Assembly: GCF_019175385.1 (NCBI RefSeq)
Contig: NC_083338.1
Location: 91,657,777-91,721,776, forward strand
Reading direction: 5' to 3'
Origin: Lycium barbarum
Taxonomy: Eukaryota > Streptophyta > Magnoliopsida > Solanales > Solanaceae
Length of the DNA stretch: 64,000 nucleotides
This document shows, in pieces, positions 48,990 to 60,283 of this stretch. Within the stretch, counting starts at the first letter, position 1. The number at the start of each line of letters is the position of its first letter. Both the position numbers and the translations under genes were made by a program. The notes beneath the pieces were generated by a model. That model made no database searches. It was not told where the DNA came from and saw only the letters and a program-made list of their open reading frames with translations.

Positions 48990-49217
48990 CTGAGTTTACG
49001 GACCGTATTTCAGTTTACGGTCCGTATTCCATCACGTATTTAGTCATTCAAGCGTCTGGCAGAAAGTCTGAGATTAGCAAAGTGAAAGACGACCAAGCAG
49101 TTTACGGACCGTAAACCACTTTACGGTCCGTATTTTGGAAGGTTAGTTGCACACAGCTGAGAAGACGACGTGGGCGTAAACCATTTTTACGGTCCGTAAA
49201 GTGATTTACGGACCGTA
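48990..49217. promoter_or_regulatory. TACGG palindrome cluster in H 5' LTR
   Basis: Six TACGG-N-CCGTA sites at 48997-49007, 49016-49026, 49103-49113, 49122-49132, 49188-49198 and 49207-49217. They form three close pairs with centres 19 bases apart. The last lies about 55 bases before the TATA-like box. The same core is in the chromovirus LTRs, but with AT-rich arms TTATA there and TTTAC or TATTT arms here. Confidence 0.8.
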
Positions 49218-49270
49218 TTTCATCATGACGGGACTGAAGTGCAAAATCTGTAACTTATGTAATTTCGAAA

Positions 49271-49280
49271 CGTATAAATA
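49271..49280 (+). promoter_or_regulatory. TATA-like box of H 5' LTR
   Basis: CGTATAAATA, a good plant TATA match, just after the palindrome cluster. Confidence 0.6.
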
Positions 49281-50148
49281 GTCATTGTAGGGTTTTAATA
49301 TTCATCATTCATTATATTTTTGTCTCTTGACTTAGAACAAAAACTTCTCTCTAGTTTTTGAAGATTCAAACATCAATTCAAGTATTACCAATTCCTTTTT
49401 TATTCCAAAGTAAGCATTTATGAATTCTTCAATTTCTTATTTCTTGTTCTTTGTCATGAGTAGCTAAATTCCCTTACTAGGGTTGTGAACCCAATGATGG
49501 GTGTTTTGTGATTGGGTGTTGTGATTGATATACACATAATGGATTATTAGGGTTTGATTATTCTTCATTCTTCATTCATAATTAATGGTTGCAAACATTG
49601 ATTAAAGTCATAAACCTTAATTTATTTGGGAAAGTAATTAGGATTGGTAAGAATAATTAACAAGGACTCAAAGCTTTAACCTTTGTTTAATAAATTCACT
49701 TAGGAATAAGATGAATTTACTTGGCATGATTAATCGTTCTTCATGGTAACTTTCTTATATTTGGGAAAATAATAGAAAGACATAATCTTTATTTATTGGA
49801 AAATAGTAGAGATTCACATAGAGATTAAGTGCATTCATATAATAATCCATTAGAAGTATATCAAGATCAATACCCATGATCATGCACCCTATCTAACGGG
49901 GACATAACCTTAGTTTCTTTAACATAAATTTCCACCAAAACAATAGTTTAGAAATTAGTCATAGACAAAACCCAACTTTTACCAACATTATCGGATTAAG
50001 ATATTAGACCTAGAACTTAGCATTAAGAATTTAGTAACCTTTTCACACCATATTCCCTGTGGGATTCGACCCCAACCTTGTTGGGTTACTATATTTGACA
50101 ACGTCCGCGTTATACCAATAATAGGTGTAATTTGAGCGTATCAAATTT

Positions 50149-50166
50149 TGGCACCGTTGCCGGGGA
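50149..50166 (+). other. H primer-binding site (tRNA-Asp type)
   Basis: TGGCACCGTTGCCGGGGA starts 5 bases after the LTR end. It is one base from the TGGCGCCGTTGCCGGGGA that is common in Athila-type elements and assigned to tRNA-Asp. Confidence 0.8.
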
Positions 50167-50263
50167 ATACGGTTTTGAAATTACTAAATAGTGTTTGCTT
50201 TGATTAAAGTCTTTTGCTTATTCCATCACACCTTGTTTGCTACTTTGTGTAAACCAGGTGATC

Positions 50264-51003
50264 ATGAATCTAAATCAGCAAAACAATCGTGTTGGTAATC
50301 AGCAGAATCGTTTGAACAATCAAGCGAACGAATCTGATGATGAGAATATTTTTGCTGAACTTGCTCAAGAGGAAGACTATGCATCTGCTATTGTTCAACC
50401 TCGAGTTGGAGCTGCTACTGTGAAAATTGACTCATCTCTGTACCAGCTGCTGAAACTTGAGGGATACTTTCGGAACTCTACCGAGAATGACCCTCAACGT
50501 CATTTGCAGAATTTTGTGGATGTGTGTGCTAATCACATCCAGAATAATGTTCCACAAGATGCTATTCGGTTGAGGTTATTCAAATATTCCTTAGCTGGAG
50601 AGGCTAGAACATGGTTCGAGAAACTGCCCCGAAATTCAATTACTTCCTGGGCAGAGATGGTTGCGGATTTTCTGACAAAGTGGTACCCCCCTAGCAAGAA
50701 GGCTGAGATTCGCGACAAGATATATGAGTTTAAGCAGCGACCGGGGGAACAACTGTATGAAGCTTGGGATAGATTCAAGGAGTATTTGCAGAAGAGCCCG
50801 AATCATGGTTTTCCGGAAAATATCTTGATGGAGAAGTTCTACCGACGGTTGGATCCAGTGACACAGTCAGTAGTTAACAATGCAGCTTATGGGTGTTTTA
50901 TGAACAAGACGTTCCGACGAGTGACCACGATACTTAACAAGATGACAACTCATAATCAGGTTTGGCACTCGAACAATGCTGATGTGGTCCCGTATGGTAG
51001 TGC
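50264..51003 (+). pseudogene. gag: H gag, N-terminal part (split by LTR K)
   Basis: I take ATG 50264 (MNLNQQNNR) as start; the open frame reaches 27 bases further up without ATG. The retrotransposon gag core covers about residues 65-215: GYFRNSTENDPQRHLQNFVD, LFKYSLAGEARTWFEKLP, FLTKWYPPSKKAEIRDKI and FYRRLDPVTQSVVNNAAYG. The frame enters LTR K after 51003 and continues in the same phase at 54140. The insert is flanked by AGTGC, so gag was open before it came. After the insertion only a truncated Gag with an LTR-coded tail could be made. Confidence 0.9.
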
Positions 51004-54000
51004 TGTCACACCCCAATCCCGACAGGGTGTGATGGGCACCCGACCCCATATCTGGAGCCGAGCGAACCCACTGACTCTTATTACATACATAAACTCTTGA
51101 ATCACTTAAGAATAAAATACATAGTAAGCTCTCCAATTTTTTTTCATAAGTAAAGTCTATCATCATATAAGACCCGTGACATGAACATAATAACATATTG
51201 ACTGGCGAAGCCGTCTACAAAGCTGACACTCTATACCCACGACTCTGTCTGCAAAGTCTCTAACATCGAACAAAACATCATGGCTCATATACTATGACTC
51301 GGCAGCACTCCAGAACAAGTGGAGTCTACCGACCCCGCTGGAACGTCTTCTATGCTAGCTTCACTCGTCTGGGTGTACCTGCGCGGCATGAACGCAGCCC
51401 CCGAAGAAGAGGGGTCAGTACGAACAATGTACTGAGTATGTAAGGCAAGAGTAATAACATAAGATCATGGTAGAAGACATAGAGAATAGTATATAGTAAG
51501 AACATAACTTGTACCTCTGCTTGCCTCTTAGGGCAGATATCAAGTAAGCTAACTTTCCCTTTTTGCAACAACATATACACATTTACATGTAAACTGCCCA
51601 ACCATATAGGTATGGGGTACTTCTGTCTGAGCATATCATGGAACAAAAGAGTAACCTGAACATATGAGTGCCCTGGGGGCGGATGCCATGCATGCTTTAT
51701 CTGGTCATGTCATATCATGTCGTATCATATCATATCATGTCATGTCATGTTATATCATATCATGTCATATCATAGCGTGTCACATCATATCATGTCATAT
51801 CATATCGTGTCATATCATGTCGGGTCATAGCATAGCACCGAACAATGTCGGCTCGCCCACATAGCACCGAAATACATCGGCTCGCCCATATATCCCGCGT
51901 CCGGGCATCCCGCGTCCGGGATGGTAAGCCAACTGACCAGGTGGCAATGAAACATGTTTCCCTTCCAATCCCCATGTATCCTTTCCCCCCACCCCATGTA
52001 AATATTCATATCTCATATACATATGTCATATAAGCATGCAGGAGAGCCCAAAGAAAATCATGTATCCATCGGAGTGACGTAAGGTCGGTGACCTCCGATT
52101 ACATTATGGAATAACCGTGATCGCTTTGTCTCACCTGGAAGGAACGAGTATTTTAAGGCGAGACTATCAACGGAGAATGGCATTAGAAGAAAACATAGTA
52201 TGAAATCATGGGCATCATACACATCAATTCATGTGCTTTGAAATCTTTAGAGAATAACGTCATGACCAAGGAATAGAATTAAAGATCATTAACTAGTTGG
52301 GCACTTTCATACTCACATTGAATTCTTGACTTAAGACACTTGGTCATGGAATCATTCTTGTCATACTTACCATGGACATATTCTCTTCCTTACATCATCA
52401 TTATCATTATTATCATAGAAATATTCTCATTGGAATAGTTACAGTACTTGTCACTTGATAAACGGAACAATAAGGAAAATCCGGGAACAATGGGCCCTCC
52501 TCCGGTCAAATGAGGTGGCGTACCAAATTTACGTACATTACATTTCATGACGTCACTCGTGGGGGTTTTAAGGTAGTCAGGTCATATTTATGCAAGTTCT
52601 AGATGCTTCGGAGGTTTTTTCCAACATTTCGCACACTTTCTAATTCAATTCCATTGAATGAAATAGGAGAAACTTTAGGTGCGGATTCCGGAGAATAGAG
52701 TTGTCCCCGAGGCTCGTATCCAACCTAGTATGCCTAAGACATGCCAAGCAAGAAAGGATAAAACCTTACATACCTTTTTCCGCTCCTTATGCTACTCCAA
52801 ATTCAAGTTGCAAATCCGCCAAAATCTACAAATTGGTCATATTTACCAAACCTTAATTAGCGCATCTAGAAGTTGAATCTTAAGGTAACATTTGTCTACC
52901 GAAATTTCGGCAGCACTTCCCCTATAAATACACCATCTCCAAAACTTCAACTTAGCTAATTTAATCAACAAAAATCCGGGAATTCAACCCGGCCAAATTA
53001 TCAACAACAATGCCAACAATCATAATAACAATTTCAATTAACATACTACTTCATTCAAGACCTTCCAACTCCAACAAAATCAATAACAACCTTATAATTT
53101 ATATTCCAACAACACCATACTAACAACCTTATATGCCATACATGCAAGAACATCATATTAAATCTTCATAAACTTCTAGAACAATTTTCCAACAATTACC
53201 ACCTAAACTAAAATTATTAAGCTTCCATTTTCCATCATAGATTTCACTACAACAACAACCAACATACAAGATAAAATTTGCTCACTCTTCTAGCACCACA
53301 CGACCACACATGCACACTACATATTTTCATGAGTTTCATTCACTTCAACATTACCACAACAATCATGATACTAAGTAAAATTAATTCATCATTTCTCCAC
53401 AAATGCAACTAAATTCAGCCAACACCATACTCACACGGCCACACTTCAACATTCATGTTTTCATGTTTCTCATTCATTTACACATCCTACAATATACACA
53501 AGCATCCATAACATATAAAGAAGATTTGTTCTTACCTCTTTTTTCCTTCAACTTTCCTCTTGGTTAAGATGATGAATTTGTACAAATGGATGATTTTCTT
53601 GTTCCAACAACTCTTCCATGTTGTAGAGGGCCTTCCAATTGGTGGGATTGCTAGGAGAAAATATTTTTTTGTGATCAATTTCCATGGCATGAATTTTTGG
53701 GGTCTTGGCCGAAATGGCCCTTCCCCTTTCTTTCTTCTTTGTTCTTTAAAATTCTAGAAATTTCTAGGAAATGTTATGAAATAATGATGACTTAGTCATC
53801 TTTTAAGCTTATTCATTAAGCTTCTAATTGGGCCTAAGCCCACCCCCTTTGAATGGCCCAAATGGCCTCTTTAATTGCAAGCCCACCTTTTTTTTTTGTC
53901 CTACAATTTATGAAAAATTATTTTCCAAATTCCAAATTTGCCCTTCGTCTTCCTCCATATTTCCACGAGTCATATTGCGAATTTCCCTTCATGCCCTTGA

Positions 54001-54134
54001 CCTTTCTTAATATTCCCACTTCAAAATTTTCATAAACAACTTGTACACCAAACAAGATCAAAATTATAGTCTTGTTCTTAATCTTCTGCAATTATCTTAA
54101 ATTATCCGAATGCGCAAAAATGCGGGATATAACA
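51004..54134 (-). mobile_element. Solo LTR 'K' in minus orientation, inside H gag
   Basis: On the plus strand it begins TGTCACACCCC and ends ATATAACA; TSD AGTGC at 50999-51003 and 54135-54139. Length 3131 bases. Its first 150 bases are nearly the same as LTR G, so they are one family. Hairpin at 51416-51434, a TCATR pentamer microsatellite at about 51705-51835 and the doubled block CCCGCGTCCGGG at about 51894-51918 (also in G at 22640). No internal domain or coding region. Confidence 0.9.
51705..51835. repeat. TCATR pentamer microsatellite
   Basis: Alternating CATAT and CATGT units inside LTR K; the source of several low-complexity open frames. Confidence 0.9.
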
Positions 54135-55973
54135 AGTGCTATGCTCCAGAATATAGTGAAGGAGAATCAGGACACCCAACAGACATTGTCAGAGCTTGCA
54201 ACAAATATTTCCTTGCTGACAAAGAAGTTTGATGAATCTCAAATCAAAAAGGTAAATGTTTGTGAGGATGATGCAATTCTGCCAAAAGGGATGTACCATG
54301 CTCAAGATGCTCCATTCCTTGATGGGCCACCTATGCAGGTTGAAGATGCTAATTATGTTAATAACTCTCAATGGGGTTATCAGAGACAGAATTACCAGGG
54401 TGGCTATCAGAATCAGAATCAGAACCAATGGAGACCTCAGCAAGGTCAAGGTGCTTACAACAACTCTGGGAACTACAACAATAATTATGGTGGTGCGAAC
54501 CAAGGGAGCTACAACAACAACAACAATTTTGGGAACAAGAGTTCCAATCCTTATATACCACCAAAAGGGCAGTCGATAGAGCAGGGTAGTTCAAAAGTTA
54601 AAGCAATGCTTGAGAAGATTCTGGCTAATCAATCGAAGTCTGAAAGGACTTTATCTGGGCTGACAGAAACAGTGAGTTCTCATACAGCGGCTATTCAGAA
54701 GCTTGAGTCGCAGATGAGGGATATATCTAGAGAGCAGCACCCTCCTAAAAAGGGAGGACTTCCGAGTGACACTATTCTAAATCCCAAGAATGGGGGAGGC
54801 GGTATAGACCGCGCATTTTCCATCAGTACTAGAAGTGGCAAAATAATACAGGGGGCTGCTGAGGAGGTGACTGATCTTGAGCAGATAAATGAAGAGAATG
54901 AGGTGCAGTCTGAAACACCCATTATTGCTGATGAGAGGCCTACTGACAAGAAGGTTGCTGATATTCCAAAGATGGTGAGAGAAGCTGATGACACAAGTAA
55001 GCAGGCTGTAAAAGGGGCTCTCCGCCCTTTGACACAGCTTTTCAAAGCTAAACCTCCTTTTCCTCAGAGGTTGGTAAAGAAGAATGATGATGCGAAGTTT
55101 GAAAAGTTTTATGATCAGCTGAAGCAGTTATCTCTGAATTTTCCCTTCTTGGAAGTTGTCAAAGAGATGCCCGGTTTTGCGAAATATCTGAAGGAGTTGC
55201 TGACTAAGAAGAAGACGGTTCAACATGAAACCGTGAGTTTGACTCACACTGTGAGTTCTATTATCTCAACCACAACTGTTCAGAAAAAGGGAGATCCTGG
55301 GGCGTTCACCATTCCTTGTTCTTTTGGGTACCATGACTTTGCTCGCGCTTTGTGTGATAATGGGGCGAGTATTAATTTGATGCCCCATGCTATATATAAG
55401 CAATCAGGTTTAGGAATGCCACGGCCGACTACGATGAGGTTGCAGATGGATGATAGGTCTATCAAAAGACCTGTTGGGGTGGTTGATGATGTGATTGTGC
55501 GGGTTGGTGAGTTTTTGTTGCCCGCTGACTTCGTCATTCTTGACTGTGCTGTTGAGCAGGACATTTCTATCATTCTGGGGAGGCCTTTCCTTGCTACAGG
55601 GAGGGCTTTGATGTATTCTGAAAAAAATGAAATCCAATTTCGAGTCAACAATGAAGAAGTGACTTTTCAGGCTAGCAAAGGGATGAAGTTACCAAGTGCT
55701 TATGAGAGCATTTCGGTAATTGATTCATTTGATGTAGTTGATGATGCAGTGGAGTTCAAAATGGAAGAAGAGAGCTTGGGTGAGGCTTTGGCTGGCATTC
55801 TAATGAATTTCGATGCTGAAGACATGGAAGGCTATGAGGAGACAGTTAACTCACTTGTTGGGTTGGGCTCATACACATACCACCCAAAGAAGCTGAGTCT
55901 TGATCTGGGAAATAGAACAACTCCTCCAGCAAAGCCTTCGATCATTAAGCCACCTAAGTTGGAGCTTAAGTAG
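54135..55973 (+). pseudogene. gag-pro: H gag C-terminal part and protease
   Basis: Open to a TAG at 55971-55973. First comes a coiled-coil-like stretch, then an Asn/Gln/Gly-rich low-complexity part (about 54360-54570) in place of a zinc knuckle. A charged linker follows, then an aspartic protease at about 55280-55680: FTIPCSFG, CDNGASINLMP (catalytic Asp present), VILDCAVEQDISIILGRPFLAT. The upstream codons in the open frame (54072-54134) are LTR K sequence. The TAG sits between protease and RT in a position that is normally open in this family, so it is more likely a mutation than a designed stop. Confidence 0.9.
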
Positions 55974-57679
55974 CTCCCGTCACACCTGAAATATGAGTTC
56001 CTTGGTCCCAACAGCACATTACCGGTGATTGTTTCAGCAACATTGACTGAGGAGCAGATTGTGCAGATTGTGCAGATTTTGGAGGTATTGAGGGAGTATA
56101 GGCGTGCTATTGGTTGGACCATAGCAGATATTCGAGGTATCCCATCTGGGATCTGTGAGCACAAAATTCAGTTGGAGGAGGGCAGCAAACCAAGTGTAGA
56201 GCATCAGAGGCGACTAAATGAGAATATGCAAGAGTTCGTCAAGAAAGAAATCATCAAATGGCTAGATGCAGGCGTGGTTTTCCCGATCGCTGATCGTGAA
56301 TGGGTGAGCCCGGTCCAATGTGTTCCTAAGAAGGGCGGCATCACTGTTGTACCGAATGCTAAGAATGAGTTGATCCCGACCAGAACTGTCACCAGTTGGA
56401 GATTTGCATGGATTATCGCAAGCTCAACACAGCCACGAGCAAGGACCACTTCCCTATGCCCTTCATTGATCAGATGTTGGATAGACTAGCAGGGCGTTCT
56501 TATTATTGTTTCCTTGATGGTTATTCGGGTTACAATCAGATCGACATTGCTCTGGAAGATCAGGAGAAGACCACGTTCACTTGTCCTTATGGGACATTTG
56601 CATTTAGTCGGATGCCTTTTGGTTTGTGTAATGCACCAGCGACCTTTCAGAGGTGCATGATGTCAATCTTCTCCGACATGGTGGAGGATTTCTTGGATGT
56701 GTTCATGGATGATTTTTCCGTGGTGGGTGACTCATTTGATTATTGTCTTGGCCATCTGGGTCAAGTGCTAAAAAGGTGTGAAGAGACTAATCTGGTGCTG
56801 AACTGGGAGAAATGCCATTTTATGGTAAAGGAAGGAATCGTCCTCGGTCACAAAATCTCTGAAAAGGGAATCGAGGTCGATCAAGCAAAAATTGATGTGA
56901 TCTCCAAACTTCCTCCACCTATCTCAGTCAAAGGTGTCCGAAGTTTCTTGGGGCATGCTGGGTTCTACAGGCGCTTCATCAAAGATTTCTCTAAAGTTGC
57001 CAATCCTTTGTGCAAGCTTCTTGAAAAGGAGGCTAAATTTGTGTTTGATGAGAATTGCCAGAAGGCGTTTGAGGAGTTAAAAGTGCGTCTCACTACTGCT
57101 CATATTATTGTTGCTCCTGACTGGTCCCTACCATTTGAACTGATGTGTGATGCTAGTGGTTTTGCGATTGGTGCTGTGCTTGGGCAGAGGCAAAATAAAA
57201 TTATGCACCCGATCTATTATGCTAGTAGAACACTGAATGCTGCACAGATGAATCACACAGTGACAGAGCAAGAGCTGCCTGCCATTGTGTTTGCCATCGA
57301 CCAATTTCGGGCCTACTTGTTGAGGTCCAAAGTTGTGGTTTATACGGATCATGCAGCCTTGAGATACCTCATGGCAAAGAAGGAAGCAAAGCCGCGACTG
57401 ATCAGATGGGTGCTACTGCTGCAAGAGTTCGATTTTGAGGTAAAAGACCGAAAGGGCACTGAAAACCAGGTGGCTGACCATCTCTCTCGGCTTGAAGAAG
57501 CTGGGAGACCGTCTGATGAGCTTGATATAGATGATGCTTTTCCAGACGAGACGGTGTTGGCGGTGTCAAATGAGGTAGCACCATGGTATGCTGATTTTGC
57601 CATTTATTTGGTAACAGGTATAGTTCCCGATGACATCAAAACTTACCAAAAGAAGAAATTCTTGCGGGATGCTCGGTAG
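55974..57679 (+). pseudogene. pol: H reverse transcriptase and RNase H, one frameshift
   Basis: The frame continues in phase after the TAG with VIVSATLTEEQIVQ, IADREWVSPVQCVPKKGG and PTRTVTSW. A 1-base deletion near 56401-56403 then shifts to the frame with [29 protein letters not shown], the catalytic FMDDFSVVG (56702-56713) and [17 protein letters not shown]. RNase H keeps [34 protein letters not shown] and [12 protein letters not shown] at 57677 ends it, again in phase with what follows. All catalytic acidic residues I can place are kept, so decay is light. Confidence 0.9.
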
Positions 57680-58905
57680 TACTATTGGGACGAGCCTTAT
57701 TTGTTCCGCACATGCGCTGATAACATCATTCGGCGTTGTGTTCCGGAAAGTGAAGTGATGGCAATTCTAAAGGCATGTCATGACTCTCCTGTTGGGGGTC
57801 ATCATAGCGGAAACCGGACTGCAGCCAAGGTACTTGAGTGCGGCTATTACTGGCTGACTATTTTTCATGATGCTAATCTTTTGGTGCGGTCCTGTGATCA
57901 ATGTCAAAGGCAAGGGAATATCGGCAGAAGGCAAGAGATGCCTATGAATTTTGTTATGGAGGTGGAAGTGTTCGATGTCTGGGGATCAACTTTATGGGAC
58001 CTTTTGTGAGTTCTGGTGGAATGAAATACATCTTGGTAACTTTGGATTATGTGTCAAAATGGGTTGAGGCGGTGGCTTTACCCAATAATGAGGCCAAGAG
58101 TGTTATGGGGTTCCTTAAGAAGAACATATTTACTCGTTTTGGTACTTCGAGGGCGATAATCAGCGATGGTGGATCCCACTTTTGCAATAAAGCGTTCGCG
58201 GGACTGATGGAAAAATATGGTGTAAAGCATAGGGTGGCAACGCCTTATCACTCTCAGACAAGTGGATAGGTTGAAGTGTCCAATAGGGAGATCAAAAGTA
58301 TTCTAGCAAAGACAGTGAATGCCAATAGAACTGATTGGGCCCGCAAGCTCGATGACGCTCTATGGGCATACCGGACTGCTTTCAAGACTACAATTGGGAC
58401 TTCACCCTTCAAGCTTGTATTCGGGAAAGCTTGTCACTTGCCAGTTGAACTTGAACACAAAGCTATGTTGGTGCTGAAGAAGCTGAACATGGATTGGGAG
58501 GAAGCAACAAAGCTGCAGTTGTTTCAATTAAATGAGATGGATGAATTTCGGTACAAGGCATATGAGAGTGCAGCCCTTTATAAAGAAAGGATGAAGCAAT
58601 ACCATGACAAGAAGATTCTGAAGCGAGAGTTCTACAAGGGCGACTCTGTATTACTGTTTAACTCTCGGCTGAAGTTGCTACCGGGTAAGCTTAAATCCAG
58701 GTGGTCGGGTCCGTTTGAGGTGTTAGGTGCTTCACCCCATGGCGCGGTTGAATTGAAGTCCGAAGATGGTACCCGGACATTTAAGGTGAATGGGCAGAGA
58801 TTGAAGCACTATCACGGAATGGTGTCGGAGGATACGGTTGTCGATCGCTACAGGTTGAAACACCTCGGAACGAACAATGATCTGGTGTACCAAGACAAGG
58901 AGTGA
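57680..58905 (+). pseudogene. pol: H integrase, with first catalytic Asp changed
   Basis: HHCC finger: CHDSPVGGHHSGNRTAAKVL...SCDQCQRQGN (His and Cys kept). A 1-base deletion near 57979-57984 shifts frame. The first DDE position then reads GINFMGP, Asn at 57988-57990 where the family has Asp. The second Asp (ISDGGSHFCN) and the Glu (VEVSNREIK) are present. A TAG at 58267-58269 replaces the Gln of SGQVEVSN, as a C-to-T change would give. The C-terminal domain follows: [18 protein letters not shown]. Stop at 58903. No chromodomain follows, as expected for Athila. Confidence 0.9.
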
Positions 58906-60283
58906 TTGGTCACCACCGTCGTGCCGCGACGTTAAATTAAGCGCTTCTTGGGAGGCAACCCAAGTGTAATGTTTATTTTTCTTTGTTGTTCTTCGTACAT
59001 ATAGGGTAATGGTTGTTTTGGTGCAGGAATATATGATAGGAAAAAAAAATTCTGTTGAAATGCAGGTAAGTTCAGTTGTCAAACACTGTTCCGCTACATT
59101 GAAAAAAGACGCCTGAAGTTTATGGACCGTATTTCACAATACGGCTCGTAAACCAGGGCGTATTTAACAATGCTGCAAAACAGTGAGCACTGTAATGTAA
59201 CATGCTGGTTTACGACCACGTAGGACGGACCATATTTCACAATACGGTCCGTAAACCTGAACGTAAACTAACATGAGCCAATATAGTACACTGCCAACAA
59301 TAACATCTCTAAATACGAGCCGTAAATCAATTTACGGACTGTATTTAGAATAATAAAAAAAAAAGAATAACACAGCGATTTAAATATAACGAGCAGTTTA
59401 TATCAACGGCAGAAGAACTCAAACACCACCAACTTAATATCACCCCCACGATTTTCCCACCATTAATATTCTCCCTCCATTTTTTTCAACTGAAACGATC
59501 CCTCTTTAACTTCTCTTTCATCCCCACGACTTCCCACAATAAACCCATCACTTTCCATCTTCCTCACCACCATAAATACACCAACCCTACTTACCAACTG
59601 ACCCAGCTCACCACAAATTCGTATCCCCTTCTGCCCTAGGTTTAAATTCGATTGTGATTCAAGTGTGTTCTCTCAAAATCTGTGCCTACAGTGGTCAGTT
59701 AGTTCTTCACCAAAAAGGTATGATTGGATTTCCTTATTCTTCTACATCTGTGAGTTTGAACTTGGTGGTAAGTGATTGTTTAGACTGGGTTTGTGAAGTT
59801 ATGCATTTGATACCTTGGTTAATGATCTTGTGGGGGATAAATATGTTTAACTCTTTCAAATTCTTATGGGTAATTGTTAATTAAACCCAAATGGGTTGGA
59901 GGGCATTCCATACTTCAAATTCAAAATTTGATGTTTTGGTCTGCCCACCAATGGCTTGACTCTGCGGGAATTATGAAAATTGGTAGAAAATGGGTGAAGT
60001 CTGAGTAACCTAGGCCCCGAACACAATGTGAAACCACGATGTGCAATGAAATTTTGAAATAAAAAAAAGTTTGTCTGTCTGTGGTGCGTAATACGACTTC
60101 ACTTTACGGACCGTATTTCACTTTACGGTCCGTATTTAAGCATGTATGATTGAGCAGATTGTTATCCAAAAAGGAATCCCAGTTTATGATCTCACTTTTA
60201 TGGACTGTATGTAACTTTACGGTCCGTATTTAAGCTTATAGAATGGGATAGCATGTTATCCACTACAAAAGCTCAGTTTAAGG
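58906..60283 (+). other. Spacer between pol and ORF3 with promoter-like elements
   Basis: Non-coding. The TTGGGAGGCAACCCAA block is at about 58948. TACGG-type inverted repeats lie at 59119-59345 (perfect at 59243-59253) and again at 60105-60115, 60124-60134 and 60218-60228. A TATA-like CCATAAATAC lies at about 59571. A splice-donor-like AAAAAG/GTATGA is at 59719 and an acceptor-like CTCAG at about 60270, just before the ORF3 ATG. This could be an internal promoter and intron for ORF3; unproven. Confidence 0.6.

Larger units (their letters stand above)
48955..50143 (+). repeat. H 5' LTR, second part
   Basis: It resumes with the duplicated CAGAA and runs to GCGTATCA just before the PBS. A dense group of TACGG inverted repeats is at 48990-49217, a TATA-like CGTATAAATA at 49271-49280, then a transcribed leader. 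With the first part it makes an LTR of about 1.4 kb. Confidence 0.88.
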
